Shown in pieces: positions 26,881 through 36,657 of a DNA stretch of 64,000 nt (position 1 is its first letter; every line of letters begins with the position of its first letter). A program made the translations under genes and the position numbers. This DNA is from Ferruginibacter sp. (lineage in GTDB: Bacteria > Bacteroidota > Bacteroidia > Chitinophagales > Chitinophagaceae), in NCBI GenBank assembly GCA_013141115.1, contig JABFRP010000003.1, positions 434,001-498,000 of the forward strand, given 5' to 3'. The notes beneath the pieces were generated by a model. It was given only the letters and a program-made list of their open reading frames with translations, did no database searches and had not been told where the DNA came from.

Positions 26881-26905
26881 TTCCCCTTTAGGGGTTAGGG
26901 GCAAA
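26881..26905. repeat. CCCCTTTAGGGGTTAGGGG interspersed repeat, copy 1
   Basis: A 25-bp element occurring again at 52615-52639 in inverse orientation with one substitution. It lies in the spacer between GH43-like and reductase genes and contains a short palindrome, CCCCTTTAGGGG. Confidence 0.75.
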
Positions 26906-26913
26906 AATTAATT

Positions 26914-27930
26914 ATGTCTTATACTGCTAACGACAATCGTTATAAAAATATGCAATACCGCCGCTGTGGTAAAAGTGGTTTGCAATTACCGGCCATATCA
27001 TTAGGCCTCTGGCAAAATTTTGGGGATACGGATGACAGTACTATTTACCGCAAAACATTGCATACCGCATTCGACAATGGCATCACTCATTTTGATCTTG
27101 CAAATAATTATGGTCCTCCTGGCGGTGAAGCCGAAATAAATTTTGGTAAAATTTATAAAGAAGATTTCATCCCTTACCGTGATGAAATGATTATCTCTAC
27201 TAAGGCAGGCTATTATATGTGGCCTGGTCCTTATGGCGAGTGGGGTAGTAAAAAATATTTGGTGTCCAGTTTAGACCAGAGTTTAAAAAGAATGGGATTG
27301 GATTACGTTGACATTTATTATCACCATCGTCCCGATCCTAACACGCCACTGGAAGAATCGATGGCAGCATTGGATTTAATAGTACGCCAAGGTAAAGCAT
27401 TGTATGTGGGTATTTCTAATTACCCTGCCGATCAATCGGCAAAGGCATTTGAGATATTACAACAATTAGGTACGCCCTGTTTAATTCATCAGCCAAAATA
27501 TTCCATGCTGGAGCGCTGGGTGGAAAAAAATAATGAGGCTGTAAATAAAAATTTATTGCAAGTGGTAGATGAACATGGTGTAGGTTGTATTGTGTTTTCT
27601 CCTTTAGCACAGGGTTTATTAACCGATAAATATTTAAAAGGTATACCGGCCGATTCCCGTGTGGGCCGCAAATTGCCCAATGGCGCTTTAACAGAAAATG
27701 GATTAGATGGAAATGTTTTAAACAAAGTAGCTGCTTTAAATAATATTGCCCAACAACGCAATCAAACCATGGCGCAAATGGCAATAGCGTGGTTGTTGAA
27801 AGATACACGTGTTACTTCGGTATTGGTTGGTGCAAGTTCTGCAGCGCAATTATTAAATTCAATTAACAGCATAAATAATATTGATTTCTCCAGTGAAGAA
27901 TTGGATGCGATTGAGACAATATTAAAGTAG
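26914..27930 (+). CDS. Aldo/keto reductase, YghZ-like
   Basis: A cytoplasmic 338-residue NADPH-dependent reductase of the AKR superfamily. The tetrad is visible as Asp61 and Tyr66 (FDLANNYGPP), Lys97 (STKAGY) and His137 or 138 (YYHHRPD). The closest group known to me is YghZ/L-glyceraldehyde-3-phosphate reductase, with the insertion MWPGPYGEWGSKK. It is the only obvious cytoplasmic metabolic enzyme of the PUL; reduction of lactaldehyde or another aldehyde from rhamnose or fucose breakdown would make sense but is inference. It is followed after 39 bases by the transmembrane regulator gene. Confidence 0.88.
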   Translation: MSYTANDNRYKNMQYRRCGKSGLQLPAISLGLWQNFGDTDDSTIYRKTLHTAFDNGITHFDLANNYGPPGGEAEINFGKIYKEDFIPYRDEMIISTKAGYYMWPGPYGEWGSKKYLVSSLDQSLKRMGLDYVDIYYHHRPDPNTPLEESMAALDLIVRQGKALYVGISNYPADQSAKAFEILQQLGTPCLIHQPKYSMLERWVEKNNEAVNKNLLQVVDEHGVGCIVFSPLAQGLLTDKYLKGIPADSRVGRKLPNGALTENGLDGNVLNKVAALNNIAQQRNQTMAQMAIAWLLKDTRVTSVLVGASSAAQLLNSINSINNIDFSSEELDAIETILK

Positions 27931-27932
27931 AA

Positions 27933-27964
27933 TTGCTGGGCTGTAAATTGTTAAATTATATTTG
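27933..27964 (+). promoter_or_regulatory. Promoter giving a near-leaderless regulator transcript
   Basis: TTG (27933-27935), 21 bases, then a perfect -7 box TATATTTG (27957-27964), only 5 bases before the regulator ATG. Transcription would start at or near the start codon, so the regulator may have its own promoter and a leaderless mRNA. Confidence 0.48.
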
Positions 27965-27969
27965 CTGCA

Positions 27970-29214
27970 ATGGGCAAAAAACTAAAGCTTGATGATATTT
28001 TAAAATGCTGCGAAAACCGTTTTGACCATGGTTCGGCTGCTGATTGGAAGCACAGCGATTTTAATGAATTGAACCGGGAGATACTTCGTGATACGGATGT
28101 CAACATCAGCCCCAGTACACTCAAAAGAATATTTGGCAAAGTGTCTGTCGATGATGACTATATTCCTCAGCAGGCTACCGTTGATGCGCTGAAAAAATAT
28201 GGCGAATATGTTGAATCTCAAAACACACAACAGGCTCAGCCAGTTTTCGAGCAACCCACTACACAAAATATTAAAAGTAATTTCAAGCAAAAGAAGATCT
28301 TACTCCCTATTTTGGCAATTGCAATAGTAATGATTGCGTTTTTCGCCTGGCGCTATTGGAAACCCAAAGACATTACAGGCAAAATCAATATTACACGTAC
28401 AGAAGGACTTTTACCTGCTACTGTTGCTTTTGATTTACAATTGCCATACACCGAGGATAGCCTCTTTATCAACTTCGGCGATAAATCGCCGGTGATATAT
28501 ATTAAGCCCGGTGAAAAAACTGCAGCACATATTTATTATATACCGGGTGTTTTTAACGTTACCCTTCAAACCCGGCAGCAAACTATGGCAACTACCAGCA
28601 CTTATATAAAATCTGATAACTGGATCGCTTTTGGGTGTCACCGGCAAGATGATATACCGGTACATTTTTATGCGATTCCTGCTGTTAAAACCGGCAGCGA
28701 CAGTTTGTTCAATGTTACAAACAACCAATTGTTTCAACTTGGACTTGATACCACCGGACCAGTTTTAACCAGGCTTTCAAATTACACGCCGGTGAATCAA
28801 ACCGCTGACGATTTTATCTTCGAAACAACCTTTAAAAACCATATACAGGAAAAAGGTATTTTCTGCCGCAGCACACAGTTTCAAATTTCTGGCAGCAACA
28901 GTATGATCAGGTTCAGATGGGTGAACGCAGGTTGCAGCCAAAGGGTTTTAAATGTAGTTAGTGAACAAACATTTAAAGGCTCAACAAACGACCTTTCACA
29001 ATTTGTGCTCGACCTTAGACAATGGAATACGGTGAAACTTGTAAATCATAACAAGCAAGTAACCTTGTATGTGAATGGCAAACAAATTTTCACCGGATCA
29101 TACCAGCAATCTTTAGGCGACATCAGGGGGTTATTCCTTGAGTTTGAAGGAACGGGTATTGTGAAAAGTTGCGACCTGAAATCTAATGACGGTAAGATAC
29201 TTTACAATTTTTAA
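27970..29214 (+). CDS. Transmembrane one-component regulator: HTH-TM-PKD-LamG-like
   Basis: A 414-residue protein without signal peptide. Residues 1-85 form a helical, probably DNA-binding domain (LKLDDILKCCENRF; then NISPSTLKRIFGKV), of a kind I recall at the N-terminus of Bacteroidota membrane regulators. A polar linker leads to a single membrane helix (about 109-128, ILLPILAIAIVMIAFFAW). Outside are a PKD-like domain (about 138-215, with INFGDKSP and HIYYIPGVFNVTL) and a C-terminal LamG/concanavalin-like sandwich (about 265-414, with VKLVNHNKQVTLYVNGKQIF). This predicts periplasmic glycan sensing coupled directly to cytoplasmic DNA binding. It is flanked by the reductase and GH106 genes; GTTCAC repeats 60 bases downstream are candidate operators. 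Confidence 0.78.
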   Translation: MGKKLKLDDILKCCENRFDHGSAADWKHSDFNELNREILRDTDVNISPSTLKRIFGKVSVDDDYIPQQATVDALKKYGEYVESQNTQQAQPVFEQPTTQNIKSNFKQKKILLPILAIAIVMIAFFAWRYWKPKDITGKINITRTEGLLPATVAFDLQLPYTEDSLFINFGDKSPVIYIKPGEKTAAHIYYIPGVFNVTLQTRQQTMATTSTYIKSDNWIAFGCHRQDDIPVHFYAIPAVKTGSDSLFNVTNNQLFQLGLDTTGPVLTRLSNYTPVNQTADDFIFETTFKNHIQEKGIFCRSTQFQISGSNSMIRFRWVNAGCSQRVLNVVSEQTFKGSTNDLSQFVLDLRQWNTVKLVNHNKQVTLYVNGKQIFTGSYQQSLGDIRGLFLEFEGTGIVKSCDLKSNDGKILYNF

Positions 29215-29271
29215 GAGAGCAGAATCTCTAAATCAATTGACAACACACTACTATTCTCTCCTCTCCGGTTT

Positions 29272-29330
29272 GTTCATTCAAACTGTTCACATTTGATTTG
29301 CAGGCACTTATACTGTTCACCACTTTGAAC
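29272..29330 (+). promoter_or_regulatory. GTTCAC repeats, candidate operator before GH106
   Basis: GTTCA(C) occurs at 29272, 29285 and 29315; the last two share ACTGTTCAC and are exactly 30 bases apart (about three helical turns). The third forms GTTC-N8-GAAC (29315-29330). This clustering between the regulator and the GH106 gene suggests a binding site, but no consensus is known and no good -7 box was found. Confidence 0.35.
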
Positions 29331-29398
29331 ATGTTTTGATAAGGCAAATTTCTGGTAGCTGTATTGGTTGTTGCTAACTTACGGACACAATAACGATT

Positions 29399-32300
29399 AT
29401 GAAAAAGTTGGGTATTCTAATGCTGCCAAACCAAACGAGAAGATTTTTTTGTATTACTACTTTAAGCTGCTGCTTAGTTTTTTATAGTTTGCCTGTTTTC
29501 ACTCAAAGCCAAAAGACTTCATTACAACAAATCAGGAACGAGTTTTCTCAGCCTTCGAACATAGCCCGTACAAAACTTTGGTGGTTTCATGGCGAAACAG
29601 AAACAACAAAAGAAGGCATTACTGCCGACTTAGAAGCAGTTAAACGGGAAGGTGTTGGCGGAGTAGTTTATTACGACCAGCAACATGGTAAAGGTGAACA
29701 TGCCTTACTTGCTTTTTCAAAAGAATGGTGGGATATGTTTCGCTTTGCAGCTGCAGAAGCAAAAAGATTAGGGTTGACATTTGAAACACATCTCTCTAAC
29801 GGGTATGTTTCCGGCGGGCCATGGATCACGGAAGATTTAAGCATGCAGCGCCTCGATGCAACCGATACAGTTGTGAATGGAGGTCAGCTTTTTAGTAGCA
29901 AACTTCCTGCTCCTCTTCGCAAAAGCAAATCGGGAAAGATAAATGATGTGGCTGTTATAGCTTTTCCTGTTCCGGAAGGAAATTGGGAAACAAGTCTTAA
30001 GCTATTTCCCAAAGTATCTTCTAACATCACGCAACTGAATGCTAATGCAATTGTTTTTCCAACCGATACTAAACTCATCAATATCCCAACCCAACAACCG
30101 GGCAAATCAGTTTTCATCAATTTAGAATTCACTCATTCTTTTACTGCAAGAAGTATCAGCTATCGTGTTCGTGCCAGAGGGAAATCAAGAACAGGTGCAA
30201 TGAATATGCCCGGCCCTTCTTCTGACGATTTTTATGGCTATGGTTATGTAAAGCAACCAGACCTGGGTCAGCTGGAAGTTTCTGAAGATAGTATTACTTA
30301 TACCAAAGTTTGTGATTTGAAACCGATGTATGAATCACCAACATGGAATCAAAAAACAATTTCTTTCCCACCTGTAAAAGGAAAATATTTTCGGTTGAAC
30401 CTGCACGATTGGAATAACCCCAAAGATGCCGGACAGGAATTGCCCTTTGGAAATGTTGTTCTTTCATCACAGGCAAAAATGGATCAATGGGAAGAAAAGG
30501 CAGGACTGAATTCTGAATACATTGAGAAAGAGAATACGCCTGTCTATTCCGCATCTGCCATCATTGATCCTAAACAGATCATTGATTTGACCAGTAAAAT
30601 TAACAACGGTCAACTGGAATGGAATGTACCTGCGGGGCGATGGGTTATCATGCGTTTTGTTCGTGTATCAATTGGAGTAAACACAAAACATGGCCGTCCT
30701 AATTTAATGGGATTGGAAAGCGATAAGCTTTCATCTGTTGCAACGATAACACAATGGAATAATTATTTCAAAGTAATGTCCGACTCTTTACAAAAAGTTG
30801 GTATCCTATTGACAGGATTACATATGGATAGCCATGAAGCAGGTTCACAAAACTGGACTCCCGGATTTGAAAATAAATTTAAACAACGTCGTGGTTACGA
30901 TATTCATAAATATCTGCCTGCCTTAGCAGGATACGTTGTTGGTTCAAAAGATGAAACCAGTGGTTTTCTTTATGATATGCGGACTACTCTTTCCGATTTA
31001 GTTTCGGATGAATATTTTGCTGTGTTAGATAGTTTGTGCAGAAAGGCAGGTGTAGTATTTACAGGACAAGCCGTAGGTAATGGATTGACTATTGTGGCAG
31101 ATAATTTTAAAGCGAAAGGCAAAGTTGAGAAACCGCAAGGTGAATTCTGGGCCTATCAAACACATGGAAGTTATGATGTAAAGGAAACATCTTCAGCCGC
31201 ACATATCTATGCAAAACCAATTGCCTCTGCTGAAGCTTTCACAGATTTAAAGTTCAGTCAATCATTGGCCGATGCGAAGAATGTAGCTGATTATGCTTAC
31301 GCTTTTGGTGCACAGGAATTTGTTGTTTGTGCTTCGGCGTATCAACCCTGGTTAGATAAAATTCCTGGAAGCACAGGCGGAGGAAGACAGTATGTACTGA
31401 ATAGAAATAATACTTACTGGAATTATAGTCGTCCATTCTGGGATTACCAGGCAAGGTGTGCAGGATTAATGCGTAACGGAATTCCTGTGATTGATCTGTG
31501 TATTTATTTGGGCGAAAATGCGCCGGTAAAATTGCTGGCCAATCGTTTACCGGAAATTCCGGAGGGATACGACTTTGATGTTTTTACGAAAGATGCCTTG
31601 ATCAATCGAATGTTGTCTGAAAATAATCGTATTGTATTACCCGATGGAATGAGTTACCAGCTTTTGGTGTTGGAATCAATGGCAGATATTTCACTGGATG
31701 CATTGCGTAAGATTGCAAAATTGGTAAATGATGGTGCTGCTATTTATGGCCCTCGTCCATCAGTTTCAGTCTCGTTAAATGATGCCGCTTTCACAAAGGA
31801 ATATCAGCAATTAGTAAATCAATTGTGGGGTAAAGAACAATCGGGAATGAAAGTAGTTGGCAAAGGCAAAGTGTATTGGGGATTGACGCTTGCTGATGTA
31901 ATAACAAAACAACGCATTCAACCAGATGCTGGTTTTAAAAGTGGGAATGTGCCAACCGACAAAATTTATTTTGCACATCGCTGTTTAGAGGATAGGGATA
32001 TATACTTTTTAAACAATCATAGCAAGAACATTTTTAAAGATTCAATTCGTTTACGAACCAATGCTGCAAATGCAGAATATTGGGATCCGGTAACAGGAAA
32101 ACAATATTCCCTTCCCGTTTCAGCATCTGGAAAAGACGGACTGTTATTAAACATTGTTTTGCAACCCAACGAATCCGGATTCATTGTTACTTCGAATCAA
32201 ACTTCATCATCATTCCCAATAAAATTGAACGGGAACGAAGAAAAAATTAAATCAATAGATGGAAAATGGAAAGTGTTTTTTGATCCAAAATGGGGGGGCC

Positions 32301-32725
32301 TTGGCGAAGTTAGTTTTACCAACTTAACAGATTGGACTAAGCATGAGGATAATCGAATCAAGTACTATTCAGGTACTGCAGTGTATCGCAAAACAATTCA
32401 AATGGATCAACTCGTTCCGGGTGAGCAGGTATTGCTTCGTTTTCCAAAATTGGGTTCTATTGCCCGTGTATTTATTAACGGTAAAGAAGTCTCAACTGTT
32501 TGGTGCAGTCCCTGGGAAGCAGATATAACATCGTTTATTGAGAATGGAGAAAACGCATTGGAAATCCGGGTGGTAAACTCATTAACTAATAGAATGGTTG
32601 GCGATGCTTCATTACCTGAAGACGAACGCTTCACTTTTGCTTACCCCGAAATAGCTAATCCACAAACTGCGTTAGTACCTTCAGGAATTATAGATAAAAT
32701 ATTAGTTGTACGAAGAATAAAATAA
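29399..32725 (+). CDS. GH106 alpha-L-rhamnosidase (large form)
   Basis: A secreted 1108-residue GH106 enzyme. Key blocks are TKLWWFHGETETTKEGITADL near residue 60, THLSNGYVSGGPW, LTGLHMDSHEAGSQNWTPG, and SAEAFTD; the C-terminus carries the usual jelly roll (YSGTAVYRKTI; RVFINGKEVSTVWCSPWEADI; NSLTNRMVGD). It is predicted to release terminal alpha-L-rhamnose with inversion. It is about 190 residues longer than the first GH106 (17084), with an additional beta domain inserted around 190-350. The start may be the ATG at 29399 or one seven codons later. It follows the presumed operator region, so it may be the first gene of a regulated unit. Confidence 0.88.
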   Translation: MKKLGILMLPNQTRRFFCITTLSCCLVFYSLPVFTQSQKTSLQQIRNEFSQPSNIARTKLWWFHGETETTKEGITADLEAVKREGVGGVVYYDQQHGKGEHALLAFSKEWWDMFRFAAAEAKRLGLTFETHLSNGYVSGGPWITEDLSMQRLDATDTVVNGGQLFSSKLPAPLRKSKSGKINDVAVIAFPVPEGNWETSLKLFPKVSSNITQLNANAIVFPTDTKLINIPTQQPGKSVFINLEFTHSFTARSISYRVRARGKSRTGAMNMPGPSSDDFYGYGYVKQPDLGQLEVSEDSITYTKVCDLKPMYESPTWNQKTISFPPVKGKYFRLNLHDWNNPKDAGQELPFGNVVLSSQAKMDQWEEKAGLNSEYIEKENTPVYSASAIIDPKQIIDLTSKINNGQLEWNVPAGRWVIMRFVRVSIGVNTKHGRPNLMGLESDKLSSVATITQWNNYFKVMSDSLQKVGILLTGLHMDSHEAGSQNWTPGFENKFKQRRGYDIHKYLPALAGYVVGSKDETSGFLYDMRTTLSDLVSDEYFAVLDSLCRKAGVVFTGQAVGNGLTIVADNFKAKGKVEKPQGEFWAYQTHGSYDVKETSSAAHIYAKPIASAEAFTDLKFSQSLADAKNVADYAYAFGAQEFVVCASAYQPWLDKIPGSTGGGRQYVLNRNNTYWNYSRPFWDYQARCAGLMRNGIPVIDLCIYLGENAPVKLLANRLPEIPEGYDFDVFTKDALINRMLSENNRIVLPDGMSYQLLVLESMADISLDALRKIAKLVNDGAAIYGPRPSVSVSLNDAAFTKEYQQLVNQLWGKEQSGMKVVGKGKVYWGLTLADVITKQRIQPDAGFKSGNVPTDKIYFAHRCLEDRDIYFLNNHSKNIFKDSIRLRTNAANAEYWDPVTGKQYSLPVSASGKDGLLLNIVLQPNESGFIVTSNQTSSSFPIKLNGNEEKIKSIDGKWKVFFDPKWGGLGEVSFTNLTDWTKHEDNRIKYYSGTAVYRKTIQMDQLVPGEQVLLRFPKLGSIARVFINGKEVSTVWCSPWEADITSFIENGENALEIRVVNSLTNRMVGDASLPEDERFTFAYPEIANPQTALVPSGIIDKILVVRRIK

Positions 32726-32786
32726 GTCTTCCTTTCTTTTGAATATATTTTAAAGTTTAAGAATTGAAAAACATAGAATTGAAAAA

Positions 32787-34064
32787 ATGAGAAAACAATT
32801 TTACATTATTGCTTTAAGTTTTTGTATAATTTTTTTTAGCTTACCTGCTTTTGCACAAACAGATGAGTCTATCGTGAAATTAGCAGCCGCTGAACTTACT
32901 ATCGTTAACGCAGCAGCTGTTTACGGCAATTTAACACTTCCCACAAATATCAACGGTGCAACGGTTATATGGTCATCTGGGAATAAGAAAATCATCAGCT
33001 CAAGCGGAGAAGTTACCAGACCGAAAAAAAGCAATGCTCATGTGATATTGCATGCAACAATCACAAAAGGTACAGCAACCGCTTACAGGGATATCACAGT
33101 TAATGTAGTTAAGGCTTTTAAAAAAGCTGAAGACCAGGCCTACCTTTTCGTTCACTTCACATTCTCTGAGGAGAAAATTCACTTCAGTCTTTCAAAAGGA
33201 AATACGGCGTTGGATTGGCAGGAGCTGAATAACGGCAATCCTGTATTCATTTCAAATATCGGAACAACAGGTTTGCGTGACCCTTTTATTATTCGTTCTC
33301 CTGAAGGTGATAAATTCTACCTGATGGCAACTGATCTTAAGTGGTTCAAAGGAGAAAAAGGCCCTGACCGTAAACGTTATATACAGGTTTGGGAATCTCA
33401 TGACCTGGTAAACTGGTCGGCACAGAGAGATGTGTTGGTTGCACCACCGAATGTACAGAATACTTATGCTCCTGAAGCCGCCTGGGATAATTCAATTGGT
33501 GCTTATGTTGTATTCTGGACCTCAAAACTCGACAGTAATAAACACTTTACGCCGATGTACGCCATCACTAGAGATTTTGTAACATTCTCAGAAGCAAAAA
33601 TATGGCAACCCCATGAGTGGCGGATAGACTGCACGGTAACTAAAGTTGACGATTGGTATTACCGTTTCACCAAATCAATAGATAAAGCGCATAACAACTG
33701 CCACGATATTGTTGAAGAGCGGTCAAAAAATCTCCGTGCGCCGCGTAATGAGTGGGAAACGGTTGATTATTGTATTGGTGCAAAAGCTGGTATTCCCGAA
33801 ACCGAGGCACCATTGGTTTTTAAGAGTAACCCCGGCGATATTAATGGCGATTATTATTATTTGTGGATGGAGAAATGGATACCTAACAAAACCTATGTGG
33901 CTTTACGTACTAAAAGTTTACAATACCCAAAGTGGGAGGTTGTTCCTGTAAATTTTCCTGACCCATTACCAAAGCATGGAACGATACTGCCTGTAACTGC
34001 AGCCGAAGCAAAAGCACTGGCTGCTGCATATCCCACTATTAAAAAAAGCGAAGAAAAAAAATAA
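32787..34064 (+). CDS. GH43 with N-terminal atrophied Ig-like domain
   Basis: A secreted 425-residue protein. After the signal peptide, residues 25-110 resemble the atrophied bacterial Ig domain (PTNINGATVIWSSGNKKIISSSGEV), followed by a GH43 five-bladed propeller. Base and acid candidates are Asp165 (GLRDPFIIRS) and Glu340 (TEAPLVF). Such two-domain GH43 proteins occur in pectin and arabinogalactan PULs as arabinofuranosidases or galactosidases. The C-terminus is Ala/Lys-rich and probably unstructured. The next gene (GH2) starts 10 bases downstream, so they are co-transcribed. Confidence 0.85.
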   Translation: MRKQFYIIALSFCIIFFSLPAFAQTDESIVKLAAAELTIVNAAAVYGNLTLPTNINGATVIWSSGNKKIISSSGEVTRPKKSNAHVILHATITKGTATAYRDITVNVVKAFKKAEDQAYLFVHFTFSEEKIHFSLSKGNTALDWQELNNGNPVFISNIGTTGLRDPFIIRSPEGDKFYLMATDLKWFKGEKGPDRKRYIQVWESHDLVNWSAQRDVLVAPPNVQNTYAPEAAWDNSIGAYVVFWTSKLDSNKHFTPMYAITRDFVTFSEAKIWQPHEWRIDCTVTKVDDWYYRFTKSIDKAHNNCHDIVEERSKNLRAPRNEWETVDYCIGAKAGIPETEAPLVFKSNPGDINGDYYYLWMEKWIPNKTYVALRTKSLQYPKWEVVPVNFPDPLPKHGTILPVTAAEAKALAAAYPTIKKSEEKK

Positions 34065-34074
34065 AATTAAGTGT

Positions 34075-36474
34075 ATGAAAATTTTATCTGCCATTATTGC
34101 CATTTGTTTTGCAACAGTTGTTTTTGCGCAGCAAAACAATGAGTCTGTTAGAATAAACCAACTTTTTAATTTCGATTGGAAATTTAAAGCTGGTGATATA
34201 CCTGATGCAAAAAATATTTTTTTTGATGATGCTAACTGGCGTAAGCTGGATCTGCCACATGATTTTCAAATTGAACAACCCTGGGACAGTACCGCTAACC
34301 GGGGCCGTGGATTTAAAACATTGGGCACAGGCTGGTACCGGAAAACATTCAAAGCTGATCCGGCATGGAAAGGCAAAATTATATTGCTCGATTTTGAAGG
34401 TATCATGCTGCATGGTGATGTTTGGGTAAATGGAAAGAAGATCGGTGGAACAGCCTATGGCTATCTTGGCTTTGAAGCAGACATTGCTGCTCTTATAAAA
34501 TACGATGCTGATAATGTGGTGGCAGTTCGTGCTGCAACAGATGGCGGTTCCCGCTGGTACACGGGAGGCGGGCTTTTTCGTGATGTGCACCTGGTAGTAA
34601 AAGATACTATCTCTATTGCACGGCATGGCATTTTTATAACTACGCCAAACATTTCTGACAAGAATGCAGCAGTAAGTGTACAGGTAGAAGTAGCCGGAGT
34701 GAAATTTAAACAATATCAACTGGAGATCATTGCAAAGATATTTTCTCCCGAAGGGAAACTGGTAGGGGAGACAAAAACAATGGCACCGCAAAAATATTAT
34801 CTTACTTCGGTAGAAGTTCCTTTGCCAAAATTGAATGTTGCTGATCCTAAGCTTTGGAGTTGCGAAACACCTGATCTTTATTCCGCAGAAGTAACATTGA
34901 TCCTTAACGGGAAACTAATTGATAAACTCACCGAAAAATTTGGCATCCGTACGGTTGAATTCTCCAAAGAATTTGGTTTCAAATTAAATGGGAAAAAAGT
35001 CTTTTTGAAAGGAGTGGCTAATCATCATGATCTTGGAGCTGTGGGGGCTGCTGCTCATGAAACTTCAATTGCAAGAATGATGGATCAGTTGAAAGCTTTT
35101 GGCTTTAATCATATCCGTACTTCACACAATCCTTATTCAGAAGCGTTTTTTAAACTGGCTGATGAAAAAGGAATTTTAGTGGTGGATGAATTATATGATA
35201 AGTGGGGCAGTATACAGGCATGGGCTGGTAGTGCAGCATGGAATGATATATGGTTCAATAATGAAAAAGAATGGATCAAGCGTGACCGTAATCATCCATC
35301 GGTGATTATGTGGAGCTTCGGTAATGAACTGCAGTTCCAGGAAGAGCGCTGGAATTTTGCAACCGGCGATGGAGGTGTAACTACTTACCGCATCATGGAT
35401 GTGGTGGCAAAGCGTTACGACCACACACGTAAAACCACCGTTGCTATGTATCCCGCCCGTGCCGGTGGAATCATCAGGGCCAACCCCGATTTTCGTATCA
35501 AAGAAAACATCGTACCACCGGAACTGTCAACTGTAACTGAAGTGGCTAGTTTCAATTATACCTGGGAGGATTACCAGGAATATTTAAAACATGCTCCTGA
35601 TATGATCATTTATCAAAGTGAAGCAGTAACGAATGAACTGGCAGCGCCTTACTTTGGAATGGACAGGGATAAAATGGTTGGCCTGGCTTATTGGGGCGGC
35701 ATTGAATACTGGGGCGAATCGCAGGGCTGGCCAAGAAAGGGCTGGAACTATTCTTTTTTCAATCATGCCATGGAACCCTTTCCGCAAGCCTGGTTAACCA
35801 AAAGTATTTTTACAGACGAACCGCTGGTGCACATTGGAGTGGTGGATAATGAAGGTGAATCAAAAATGTGGAACGACCAGGTAGTGGGACAAAAAGTAAT
35901 CTCATCGCACTGGAACAGGCAGGAAGGAAAAAAATATAATTGCTACACTTATACCAATGCCGATGAAGTAGAATTATTAGTGAATGGCAAATCGATGGGA
36001 GTACAAAAAAACAGTGCTGATGTAAAAAAACGCAATACCATTTACTGGAAAGACATTCCATTTGCAGCCGGTACAATAACTGCTATTGCAAGAAAAGGAG
36101 GAAAAGAAGTGGCCCGTCACGAATTGCAGACAACCGGCAAAGCTGTTGCATTAAAAATAGAAACGGAGAATACCAACTGGAAAGCTGATGGTATGGACTT
36201 GCAATATGTAAAAGTTTATGCTGTGGACAGTAAGGGTAATAAAGTGCCGACAGCAACAGGTGAAATTAATTTTGATGTTAGTGGTGCAGCAACTTTAATT
36301 GCGGTAGACAATGGCGATCATTCCAGCAATGATTTATTTAGCGGTAACAAAAAACTATTGTACAAAGGTTTTGCCATGGCTATTTTACGATCTGCTCAAT
36401 CAGCCGGAAATGTACGATTGAAAATTACAGGCGAGGGGTTGAAGCAGGCGGAACAAACCTTAATTATAAAATAA
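34075..36474 (+). CDS. GH2 beta-galactosidase-like enzyme
   Basis: A secreted 799-residue GH2 enzyme with signal peptide, jelly roll (FDWKFKAGDIPDA; GTGWYRKTF), Ig-like domain, TIM barrel (FLKGVANHHDLGAVG; NHIRTSHNPY) and a C-terminal domain of the DUF4982 type. Acid/base Glu418 (SFGNELQF) and nucleophile Glu516 (YQSEAVTN) are present. Among the three GH2 genes this is the closest in look to ordinary beta-galactosidases. The restriction-endonuclease-like gene lies 183 bases downstream, so PUL continuity is interrupted here. Confidence 0.9.
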   Translation: MKILSAIIAICFATVVFAQQNNESVRINQLFNFDWKFKAGDIPDAKNIFFDDANWRKLDLPHDFQIEQPWDSTANRGRGFKTLGTGWYRKTFKADPAWKGKIILLDFEGIMLHGDVWVNGKKIGGTAYGYLGFEADIAALIKYDADNVVAVRAATDGGSRWYTGGGLFRDVHLVVKDTISIARHGIFITTPNISDKNAAVSVQVEVAGVKFKQYQLEIIAKIFSPEGKLVGETKTMAPQKYYLTSVEVPLPKLNVADPKLWSCETPDLYSAEVTLILNGKLIDKLTEKFGIRTVEFSKEFGFKLNGKKVFLKGVANHHDLGAVGAAAHETSIARMMDQLKAFGFNHIRTSHNPYSEAFFKLADEKGILVVDELYDKWGSIQAWAGSAAWNDIWFNNEKEWIKRDRNHPSVIMWSFGNELQFQEERWNFATGDGGVTTYRIMDVVAKRYDHTRKTTVAMYPARAGGIIRANPDFRIKENIVPPELSTVTEVASFNYTWEDYQEYLKHAPDMIIYQSEAVTNELAAPYFGMDRDKMVGLAYWGGIEYWGESQGWPRKGWNYSFFNHAMEPFPQAWLTKSIFTDEPLVHIGVVDNEGESKMWNDQVVGQKVISSHWNRQEGKKYNCYTYTNADEVELLVNGKSMGVQKNSADVKKRNTIYWKDIPFAAGTITAIARKGGKEVARHELQTTGKAVALKIETENTNWKADGMDLQYVKVYAVDSKGNKVPTATGEINFDVSGAATLIAVDNGDHSSNDLFSGNKKLLYKGFAMAILRSAQSAGNVRLKITGEGLKQAEQTLIIK

Positions 36475-36657
36475 TTTGATTCCAGTTCGTGAGGTACAAA
36501 CAGCAGCGAAATGGGCCACTAGTAAGTATATTCTTTAATCTGCATAGTAACAATGTTAAAACATCTAGGAGGTGGATTTCTTACTCACTTGGGTGTAATG
36601 AGGTTGTTAAATATTCATAACTTTAGTGAATGCTATTAGCTTTCTAAATTTTAAGAT

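Noticed and set aside
34084..34791. Long antisense open frame (235 codons) within the second GH2 gene
   Set aside because: It is a shadow of the GH2 reading frame; composition is Cys/His/Phe-rich without family resemblance, while the sense protein is clearly real.
36480..36515. GTTCGTG...AC-AAAC sequence resembling the arm of the 117-bp hairpin element
   Set aside because: Only a few words match and no second arm or central part follows.
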